From Methanobacteriales archaeon HGW-Methanobacteriales-1 (GTDB lineage: Archaea; Methanobacteriota; Methanobacteria; Methanobacteriales; Methanobacteriaceae), in NCBI GenBank assembly GCA_002839705.1, contig PGYO01000004.1, forward strand, positions 159,854 through 223,853: a DNA stretch of 64,000 nt, given 5' to 3'. Of this stretch, positions 19,015 through 27,549 are shown piece after piece. Every line of letters begins with the position of its first letter. Within the stretch, counting starts at the first letter, position 1. The translations under genes were made by a program, and so were the position numbers. Below the pieces are notes generated by a model that was given only the letters and a program-made list of their open reading frames with translations, was not told where the DNA came from and did not search any database.

Positions 19015-19830
19015 TTACAACTGCTGGCACTGTGGACAGATATAAGAAGATGTACTTCCTGTTTTAATTTTCTCTATGGTAGTTCCACATACGGGACATG
19101 GTTTTTCCTCATTGTAGGCCACTAAAAAATAATCTCTGGTAAATCCCCATTCTTTAGCGTAAAAATCTTTTTCATAATACAGTCCGCCTTTATCCAGTGC
19201 ATCACTCAAATTACTAATCATTATTTCATAAAGATTTTCAATTTGAGCATCTTCTAATTCATTGGCCAGTTTTTGAGGGTGAATTTTAGCTTTAAACAGT
19301 ATGTCATGAATATAAACGTTCCCAATCCCTCCAATCTTCCTTTGGTTTAAAATCAGGTTTTTGATTTGCGAACGACCTTTAATAAGCTTTTTAAAGTGTT
19401 CTAAAGTAAAGTCAGAATCCAAAGGAGATAGGGCAATGTCTTTAGTGGCCTTATGTTCAATCAATTCTTTATTAGAAACGAGCTCAGAACGCCCAATCCA
19501 CCAGAACCTACATGAAAAACCCGTTTCATCAATGAACGAGAAGCGAATTTGATAGTCTTCTGGCCATTCTTGGCCTTTTGAGTGATAAAATAAATCAGTT
19601 CCCATTCCCAAATTTAATAGAAGATTATAATCATCGGATAATTCCATGAAAATCCATTTTCCTTTGTTATAAACATTTAAAACCTTTTTGCCCTGAATTA
19701 AATCAGCAAATTCACTAGACCCCATATTTAAAATTTTTTCCTGAACAATATCCACTGAATCAAATTCCTTATATTTCAATTCCTCGTCCATTTGCCGGCT
19801 AAAAATGATTATTTCGGGTAGTTCTGCCAT
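19015..19830 (-). CDS. Fpg/Nei family DNA glycosylase-like protein with altered active site
   Basis: The 271-residue protein has the Fpg/Nei fold: start MAELPEIIIF, a KGKWIFMEL strand region, LNLGMGTDLFY, the helix-two-turn-helix KIGGIGNVYIHDILFKAKIHP, and a C-terminal zinc finger (CPVC then 16 residues then CPQC). Canonical Fpg starts Met-Pro-Glu-Leu-Pro-Glu, with Pro2 as catalytic nucleophile; here residue 2 is Ala. Glu3 is kept. The zinc-finger arginine that reaches into DNA appears replaced by Thr. The ATG at 19830 is preceded by AAAGGAGC, so the N-terminus is reliable. The protein may bind damaged DNA without normal lyase chemistry or use another nucleophile. It is 30 bp downstream of a SnoaL-like gene and probably cotranscribed. 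Confidence 0.82.
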   Translation of the reverse strand: MAELPEIIIFSRQMDEELKYKEFDSVDIVQEKILNMGSSEFADLIQGKKVLNVYNKGKWIFMELSDDYNLLLNLGMGTDLFYHSKGQEWPEDYQIRFSFIDETGFSCRFWWIGRSELVSNKELIEHKATKDIALSPLDSDFTLEHFKKLIKGRSQIKNLILNQRKIGGIGNVYIHDILFKAKIHPQKLANELEDAQIENLYEIMISNLSDALDKGGLYYEKDFYAKEWGFTRDYFLVAYNEEKPCPVCGTTIEKIKTGSTSSYICPQCQQL

Positions 19831-19860
19831 TTGAAAAGCTCCTTTCAATTATACTCTGTT

Positions 19861-20265
19861 TTAACTAGTTTCATTTTCATCAATAGCTTTCTGCACCAGA
19901 GCTGAATCTACATAGGCCCTCACTTCTACAATAATATCATTTTCAAATCGTGTGATCCAACAGTAAGTATTGTTGAATGGTTTTCCATTTAGAGCAGTAG
20001 ATAATGATTCCATTTCCACAATGGCCACATCAAAGTCTATAAAAATATTTTTAACTTCCAGGATCACTCCTTCTTTTAATATTTTGTTTAATCTGTCAAA
20101 TGTGTGCAATATAAACTCATCTTTACTGTGATAAGTCCCGGCCAAAGGATGAGTTCCCATTACCGTCCATTTAACATCTGGGGCCACTCGTTCGAAAAAA
20201 AGTTCATTTTGGCCGGTTTTAAGGTGGTTGAATAAATTTTTTACTTTTTCGTGAGTTAAAGACAT
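19861..20265 (-). CDS. SnoaL-like / NTF2-fold protein
   Basis: The 134-residue protein has the alpha+beta barrel pattern of the SnoaL/ketosteroid-isomerase-like superfamily: LFNHLKTGQNELFFERVAPD, then WTVMGTHPLAGTYHSKDEF, and late beta strands ending EVRAYVDSALVQKAI. These small domains act as isomerases, hydrolases or binding proteins, and sequence alone does not tell which. ATG 20265 follows AAAGGAGC. It leads the two-gene unit with the Fpg-like gene. A candidate TetR operator with a TATA box lies about 95-125 bp upstream, which suggests regulation by the TetR protein at 22415. Confidence 0.75.
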   Translation of the reverse strand: MSLTHEKVKNLFNHLKTGQNELFFERVAPDVKWTVMGTHPLAGTYHSKDEFILHTFDRLNKILKEGVILEVKNIFIDFDVAIVEMESLSTALNGKPFNNTYCWITRFENDIIVEVRAYVDSALVQKAIDENETS

Positions 20266-20356
20266 TTTATAGCTCCTTTAATTGGAAAAAATCTAATTAT
20301 TTTAATTGGTTATAAAATATTATTAATTCTATTAATATAGAAATATTTTGATATAA

Positions 20357-20391
20357 TTTAACTAACGAACGGAAGTTAAATATAAATAAGA
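20357..20391 (-). promoter_or_regulatory. Candidate promoter and TetR-type operator of the SnoaL-Fpg unit
   Basis: A perfect 7-bp dyad TTTAACT / AGTTAAA with a 10-bp spacer (20357-20380) encloses the core CGAACG at 20366-20371. On the minus strand a TTTATATT box (about 20384-20391) lies directly upstream of it, so a bound protein would cover the transcription start. The same core occurs twice before the TetR gene. Confidence 0.5.
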
Positions 20392-20443
20392 CCTTAAATC
20401 CATGTAAAATTATTATAATCGCTAAATAATAGTTTAATTATAA

Positions 20444-22270
<1,827 letters not shown>

Positions 22271-22328
22271 GGGAATAACCAATAATAATATTATAATAAT
22301 AATATTTGTTTTTATGGAAATTATTAAG

Positions 22329-22389
22329 AACGAACGTTAGTTTTATATACTACTTTTTCTAACTTAACTATGCGAACGAGTGTTAGTTA
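22329..22389 (+). promoter_or_regulatory. Promoter and paired operators between the kinase and TetR genes
   Basis: AACGAACGTTAGTT at 22329-22342 is symmetric at 12 of 14 positions. It is followed by the TATA box TTTATATA (22342-22349) of the TetR gene. A second site at 22365-22389 (TAACT and AGTTA arms around CGAACG at 22373-22378) covers the expected transcription start. This arrangement fits TetR autorepression and possible control of the divergent kinase gene. Confidence 0.6.
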
Positions 22390-22414
22390 GTAGATTAAAT
22401 TTCAGGTGAAAATT

Positions 22415-23044
22415 ATGCCATCACAAAAATCAATCAAACCAACCAAGGAAAAAATATTCGATGTTTCCATCGACCTTTTCTCAGAAAAAGGATTCGACGC
22501 CGTTTCAATCCGAGAAATAGGCCGAGGAGTGGGAATAAGAGAAAGCTCCATTTACAACCATTATTCCAATAAAGAGGCCATACTAGATAGTATTCTCGAT
22601 TTCTTCATTAAAGAAATGGAAGATACTGGCATTCCTGAAGAACAAATGGAAATACTACTGGAGCAAAGTCCGGAAATGTTCTACCATGCCGGGTCCAAAA
22701 TGTTTGAAGAACGCATGCATGATCCTAAAATGATTAAAATATGGAGATTATTGCTAATTGAAATGTACCATAATCCCAAAATCAAAGAATTCTTTTTAAA
22801 AGAATTAATAGAAACACCAATCCAGGCCTGGACCTTAATATTCTCAGCAATGATAGAAAAAAAGATCATAAAACCAGTCAATCCTGAGAGATTGGCCCGA
22901 GAATATTTTAGCTATGCCATCTACCTCTTAATTGAAAATTTCGTGCTGAAGTACCCTAACAATCCAGAGAAGTTCCTGCGCGAAATGTTCGATGATATGG
23001 AAGAACACATGCAATTCATTCTAAACAGTGTTAAAATCGAATAA
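22415..23044 (+). CDS. TetR/AcrR family transcriptional regulator
   Basis: The 209-residue protein has a TetR-type helix-turn-helix at residues about 10-60 (KIFDVSIDLFSEKGFDAVSI, then REIGRGVGIRESSIYNHYSN) and an all-helical ligand-binding part of about 145 residues. I chose ATG 22415 because AGGTGA at 22404-22409 is its ribosome binding site; a GTG at 22406 lies inside that site. Two operator-like dyads in its own promoter and one before the SnoaL gene suggest autoregulation and a small regulon. Downstream on the same strand lie a decayed DUF116-like gene, a 4Fe-4S protein, a flavodoxin and the reductase/ligase cluster. The inducing ligand is unknown; lipid-like or aromatic compounds are typical for the family. 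Confidence 0.9.
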   Translation: MPSQKSIKPTKEKIFDVSIDLFSEKGFDAVSIREIGRGVGIRESSIYNHYSNKEAILDSILDFFIKEMEDTGIPEEQMEILLEQSPEMFYHAGSKMFEERMHDPKMIKIWRLLLIEMYHNPKIKEFFLKELIETPIQAWTLIFSAMIEKKIIKPVNPERLAREYFSYAIYLLIENFVLKYPNNPEKFLREMFDDMEEHMQFILNSVKIE

Positions 23045-23054
23045 AGATGATAAA

Positions 23055-24222
23055 ATGGAAACCATAACCTACAATCTCCAATACAGAAGAGGAGACTGTT
23101 ATAAAAAAATCAAAAGGTTCACCCCAGAAGTTCTCCAAGCATTAAAAGGATTTATTGATTCTCTGGTTAATGAGTTTCAATCATTCACACAATCGAGCTA
23201 TAAAAAGAATCCCCCAAAAGAAGAATGTATTTTTGAAGCATTGATGTTAGGGATTTTCTGGAATAACTACTCATCAAGATCTTTAAAACTGGATGAACGA
23301 CCTCAGAAATTATTATCAAAACTTTCCACTCTGAGAAATGAAATTTCATCCTTAAAAGAAGAAATAGATGATGTGCGTGGATTAATGGCCACCATGTTCC
23401 TTTCAGATAATAATTCCAGTTATGGTTCCAACTATGATATTCTAAGTGAATCCTTTGAAATGGCAGAATTAACTAAAGAAAATCTAAAACTTCTATTAAA
23501 ATGGTTAGAAGCAACAGAAGATTATGTTCAAGAATTAAAGCACTTAGAAATCTGGAAAGAATTTTTAAATCAAAAATCAGAAGAAGAATTTGCCTTGGAT
23601 CTTACCAGCATCTTGATGTTTGCCGACTGGTTTCAAGAAACTGCCTGTAAAAATCTAAGTCAGTACAGATTATAAGTAAACAATTTCCTTGATGAAAAAC
23701 TAGGTGACCATATTGATAAAGAAGACCTAATATTTTGTGGGAGAAAACATGTTGAATATCATTTAAGCATGCTTGGAGCCGAGATTATGAATCTTATTTT
23801 CGAGGCGAATTTGAAAAACGACCTAGAAAGGCAATGCTCATTCCAGGATGCATGATGTATCAAAACACATCATGCCAGGCCATTGAAGAAAATTTAGGGT
23901 TAAAATGCTCAATGTGTCAAAATAAATGCCCAGCAGCATTAATTACCAAAAAAGGCCGTGAGGAAATTTTGAGGTTTATATTATATCTCATGAATCAAGT
24001 GCATTTTCCCAAAGCACCCCCGAAGATAGAAATGAACTGGCCATTTTAGGAGTGGCTTGTGTTTCTAATTTAATATCGGGAGGATGGAAATCTGACTCCA
24101 TGGGAATACCAGCACAGTGCGTTGTGTTGGACTATGTGGGATGTCAGAACCACTGGCAGGAATAGGGCTTCCCTACTGAAATTAATCAAAATGAACTGGA
24201 GAAAATATTAATCTATGAATAG
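23055..24222 (+). pseudogene. Decayed DUF116-like gene with two stops and two frameshifts
   Basis: From ATG 23055 a frame runs 206 codons to TAA at 23673-23675. The same frame continues in conserved-looking protein (DKEDLIFCGRKHVEYHLSML) until a single-base loss in the T-run at 23797-23800. The next frame then reads KAMLIPGCMMYQNT and a cysteine motif CSMCQNKCP. A second shift at the T-run 23967-23970 moves to the frame with LGVACVSNLISGGWKSDSM and CVVLDYVGCQNHW, which is broken by TAG 24163-24165 and ends at TAG 24220-24222. Joined, the pieces form one protein of about 385 residues, resembling cysteine-rich DUF116-type proteins in its second half. Four lesions argue for true decay rather than one sequencing error. 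It starts 10 bp after the TetR gene. Confidence 0.7.
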
Positions 24223-24293
24223 ATTAGTTGTAAAAGATTAGTAATGAATAGATTAGTTTGAATAAGCATTGTGAATATGAATAGGGTGTAAAA

Positions 24294-25196
24294 ATGATAT
24301 TAGATAAAATAGATAGTTTAAAATCGAAATATGCAGATTATCGACTTAATAAAATAAATAAATTGGAAATGAGATTAAATAAAGTTCCTGGAGCAGTTTC
24401 AGCTTCTAGTAATTCACCTGAAAAGAAAATGCCTGACAAGCTCAAAATTACATTAAAAACTCTCCCTAAGCAACTTTCCATTGCTAAAAACATGGAAAAA
24501 ACCATTAAATCATTAGATGAAAATCCTGAAAATCCCAAAATGCACATGGATTCAAAATTTAAGGATGAATTTGAAAATTATGCAATTTCATTGGGAATAA
24601 ATAAAATTGGATATGTGGATGTTCCTTCTGATTTAATATTTCAAGATAGATCCATTTTATTTAAAAAAGCCATTGTATTGACCATGGAAATGGATGAAAA
24701 TGCCGTAAATATGGCCCCCAGCCCACAAACTCAGGAAGATGGAATCGTAACCTATGACGAATTAGGTAAAAAAACCAACTTCTTGGCCCAGTATCTGCGA
24801 GAAAATGGTTTTTCATCACACCCCAGTCATCCAGCAGGAGGATTAGTGGTATACACCAAATTAGCAAAAGAAGCCGGACTGGGAAATATTGGAAGACATG
24901 GATTACTAATAACTCCAGAATTAGGGCCTAGACAAAGAATATCTGCCCTGTTTATAAGTGCAGAAAATCTACCTGACACCTCATCTGAGGCCCATCTGTG
25001 GATTAGTGAATTTTGTGCGAGTTGTGGTAAGTGCATAAAAAAATGCCCCGGCCAAGCTATTGTAGAAAAAAATACTCCTCAAGGATTAAAAACAAAAATA
25101 ATTACTGATTTATGTCATGGGTGTACCATCTGCATGAAAGAATGTAGTTTTAACCAAGTTGGATATCATAAAATAGAAAATAATTTCCATTCCTAA
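24294..25196 (+). CDS. 4Fe-4S protein related to epoxyqueuosine reductase-type iron-sulfur proteins
   Basis: The 300-residue protein has a basic, unusual N-terminus (about residues 1-85) and then a region with HPSHPAGGLVVYTKLAKEAG and GNIGRHGLLITPELGPRQRI, as in QueG and reductive-dehalogenase-like iron-sulfur proteins. It ends in two 4Fe-4S motifs, CASCGKCIKKCP (about 242-253) and CHGCTICMKEC (about 275-285). The catalytic corrinoid site of true QueG is not recognisable, so tRNA modification is unlikely to be its role. ATG 24294 follows GGGTGT. Lying between the decayed gene and a flavodoxin gene, it probably acts as an electron carrier or reductase in the cluster. Confidence 0.78.
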   Translation: MILDKIDSLKSKYADYRLNKINKLEMRLNKVPGAVSASSNSPEKKMPDKLKITLKTLPKQLSIAKNMEKTIKSLDENPENPKMHMDSKFKDEFENYAISLGINKIGYVDVPSDLIFQDRSILFKKAIVLTMEMDENAVNMAPSPQTQEDGIVTYDELGKKTNFLAQYLRENGFSSHPSHPAGGLVVYTKLAKEAGLGNIGRHGLLITPELGPRQRISALFISAENLPDTSSEAHLWISEFCASCGKCIKKCPGQAIVEKNTPQGLKTKIITDLCHGCTICMKECSFNQVGYHKIENNFHS

Positions 25197-25356
25197 ATTT
25201 ATAAAATATTTTAATTAAAATTCACAAACAGTGTATTTTTTTACACTTGAAGTGCATGTCTAAATTTTAAATAAAAATAATATTTTCCAGATAATAACCA
25301 TAATCAAATTTGAAAAATTTATTATTAAATATGATTGATATTAAACAGTGATTCAC

Positions 25357-26133
25357 ATGAAAATGAAAGTATTAGCAATAATAGGGAGTCCTAGAAAAAG
25401 AGGAAATACATATCAGGCCACTCAAGAACTGGAAAAAGAAATGCAGAAACTGGGTGATTTTAAATTTGAATATCTCTTTTTAAAAGATACCCATCTGGAA
25501 ATGTGTAGCGGATGTTTTAACTGTGTGAGTCGCGGAGAAGAACTTTGCCCATTAAAAGATGACCGCGAAGATATTGAAAAGAGAATCTTAGAAGCAGATG
25601 GGGTGATTTTTGCGTCACCAGTGTATTGTCAAATGATTAGTGGCTTAATGAAAAATTTCATTGATAGATTTGCATATCTTTTCCATAGGCCCGCCTTTTT
25701 CCAGCAAAAAGGCCTGGCACTTTGTACTACGGCAGGTTCTGGTATGAATGAAACTCTAAAATACCTGGAAACATTACATATATGGGGTTTTGGGAAAATG
25801 AATAAGTTAGGAATCATTATTCCACTATGGCCTATGAGTAAAGGTTTGCACAAGAAAAACCAGAAGAATATGAAAAAAACAGCCCATAAGTTTTACAAAG
25901 ACTTGAAAAAAGGCGGTTTGGCTCGCCCTACATTCACCGAGTACATTCATTTCCGTTTTATGAAATTTACCTCCGAGATGGGAGATTACTTGCCGGCCGA
26001 TCATGAATTTTACAAAGACAAGGACATTTATTTTTATCCGCTTAAAATAAGTCCTTTTAAAAGGATTATGGTTACTATAATGATGAAAATAGTTTTATTT
26101 TTAATGAGAGACCTGGGGCCGGCTAAAAATTGA
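25357..26133 (+). CDS. NAD(P)H-dependent FMN reductase / iron-sulfur flavoprotein family protein
   Basis: The 258-residue protein begins MKMKVLAIIGSPRKRGNTYQ, the FMN phosphate loop of flavodoxin-fold reductases. It has MCSGCFNCVSRGEELCPLKD at about residues 48-67, whose cysteines resemble the cluster motif of iron-sulfur flavoproteins, and then ASPVYCQMISGLMKNFIDR, the second FMN loop. The C-terminal 70 residues are basic and end in a hydrophobic helix, which could tether the protein to the membrane. ATG 25357 is preferred because the GTG at 25348 is part of its AGTGAT ribosome binding site. It follows the 4Fe-4S gene and likely exchanges electrons with it (inference). Confidence 0.85.
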   Translation: MKMKVLAIIGSPRKRGNTYQATQELEKEMQKLGDFKFEYLFLKDTHLEMCSGCFNCVSRGEELCPLKDDREDIEKRILEADGVIFASPVYCQMISGLMKNFIDRFAYLFHRPAFFQQKGLALCTTAGSGMNETLKYLETLHIWGFGKMNKLGIIIPLWPMSKGLHKKNQKNMKKTAHKFYKDLKKGGLARPTFTEYIHFRFMKFTSEMGDYLPADHEFYKDKDIYFYPLKISPFKRIMVTIMMKIVLFLMRDLGPAKN

Positions 26134-26199
26134 GAATTATTAAGTTATGAATATATTGAATTTAAACTTGAATTTATATGATGAAACAACTTGCATCCG

Positions 26200-26236
26200 T
26201 TAATGATTAATTAATGATTTTATATGGTATATCATT
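26200..26236 (+). promoter_or_regulatory. Repeated TTAATGAT elements before the pyruvyl-transferase-like gene
   Basis: Two direct copies of TTAATGAT (26200-26207 and 26211-26218) are spaced by one helical turn. An inverted partner ATCATT lies at 26231-26236, with a TATA-like TTATATGG between. The block sits 15-50 bp before ATG 26251 and looks like an operator or promoter for the 26-33 kb cluster. Confidence 0.35.
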
Positions 26237-26250
26237 ATTAAGGAGTTTTT

Positions 26251-27549
26251 ATGCTAAAAAATTCTTCAAAATTACCTGAAATTCCAATAAATCAAAATAA
26301 TGACAATTTAATTGGAAAAAAAGTCAAAATACTTTTAGTAGGATATAATGGGGCCAATAATACTGGATCTGAAGCCAGACTTCATGCCATTATAGCCGAT
26401 TTAAAGGAAATTTTAGGGGAAAATGTAGAGATTACCGTGCCCACACTCAATCAAGAAAATCTTCGAAGGTATCTAAAAGAAACTGAAAACATTAAAATTG
26501 TTCCTTTACCTTCCATTTACTTTTTCACCATGCGCAAGCTGGTTAAAAAACATGACATTGTAATTTTAGTAGAAGGTAGCTGTTACATGGATACCTGGAC
26601 TTCCGCGCTCCTTTGGGCCTTTTTATGGGCCACCAAATGTGCCGATGATTTTAAAAAGTCATCAATGGCCTATGCCGTTGATGCCGGGAAATTATCTTCC
26701 CTTAATAAACGATTAGTTAAAAGAGAAGTCAGTAAAACTGATTTAATAATCACCCGGAACTACAAATCTCGGGAAATTCTTAAATCCGCAGGTGTGACTG
26801 CCCCAATAGAAGTTACTGCCGATTGTGCATTTGAATTGAAATTAAATCTCGATAATTACAATTTTCTAAAAGAAGCTTGGCCTGAAGCCGAAAATAACTT
26901 GGTGGGGCTTTCTGTGGTGGATTTTTACCTGTGGCCAGTGGTCATTCGGCCCTGGGGGAGGTCTGAAGACCAGTATAAATGGCCATATTATTTCTCCCGT
27001 TCCCCTAAAAGGGACCATCAAAAAGAAGCACTAGCAAATTCCTGGGCCCAAATGGCCGACCATTTTATCCAAAAATACCAGCAGAATATAGCATTGATAT
27101 GTATGGAGGACCTAGATGAGCCACTGGCCCGGAAAATTTTGGAAAAAATGCAGTATCCTGAAAAAGCCAGAATATTTTCTTCTAATAAATACAACGCCTC
27201 AGAAATGACGGTGCTGCTGAGAAACCTTAATCTTCTTCTTACTTCCCGTTATCATGCCTCAGTTTTATCCCTGAGTGAAAAAATCCCGCAAGTTGCTATC
27301 GGACATGATACTCGGTTAAAAAATCTTTATAAAGAAATAGGAATCTATGAAGAATACTTTATAGATTATACTGACCATGATTTATGGCAGAAAGTTAGAA
27401 ATAAAACTGAAGAGCTTTTAGAATCACCAGAATCCATGCAAAATACTTTAAAAATAGGTTATGATGATCAATTAAAAAGAGCACAGAAAAATAAAAATTT
27501 GCTAAAAGAGTTCCTTAAAAGATCTTTAAACAGGGCAGGCACACCATGA
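26251..27549 (+). CDS. Polysaccharide pyruvyl transferase family protein
   Basis: The 432-residue protein has the N-terminal loop LLVGYNGANNTGSEARLHAI typical of the polysaccharide pyruvyl transferase (CsaB/WcaK) fold, VILVEGSCYMDTW in place of the usual GGG motif, and TSRYHASVLSLSEKIPQVAI in the C-terminal half, where the conserved Arg-x-His lies. Family members move pyruvate from phosphoenolpyruvate onto sugars of cell-surface polymers, though some have other acceptors. ATG 26251 follows AAGGAG. It overlaps the reductase/ligase fusion by 4 bp (ATGA), so the two are translated together, which points to joint action on a surface or membrane molecule. The acceptor is unknown. Confidence 0.82.
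   Translation: MLKNSSKLPEIPINQNNDNLIGKKVKILLVGYNGANNTGSEARLHAIIADLKEILGENVEITVPTLNQENLRRYLKETENIKIVPLPSIYFFTMRKLVKKHDIVILVEGSCYMDTWTSALLWAFLWATKCADDFKKSSMAYAVDAGKLSSLNKRLVKREVSKTDLIITRNYKSREILKSAGVTAPIEVTADCAFELKLNLDNYNFLKEAWPEAENNLVGLSVVDFYLWPVVIRPWGRSEDQYKWPYYFSRSPKRDHQKEALANSWAQMADHFIQKYQQNIALICMEDLDEPLARKILEKMQYPEKARIFSSNKYNASEMTVLLRNLNLLLTSRYHASVLSLSEKIPQVAIGHDTRLKNLYKEIGIYEEYFIDYTDHDLWQKVRNKTEELLESPESMQNTLKIGYDDQLKRAQKNKNLLKEFLKRSLNRAGTP

Noticed and set aside
22406..22408. GTG start for the TetR gene
   Set aside because: This GTG is part of the AGGTGA ribosome binding site of ATG 22415, which gives a normal N-terminus.
23797..23970. Programmed frameshifting at the two T4 runs of the DUF116-like gene
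   Set aside because: No slippery heptamer plus downstream structure is evident, and two additional nonsense codons would still block a full product.
24163..24165. In-frame TAG in the DUF116-like gene read as pyrrolysine
   Set aside because: The same gene has a TAA and two frameshifts, and Methanobacteriales are not known for pyrrolysine use. Decay explains all lesions together.
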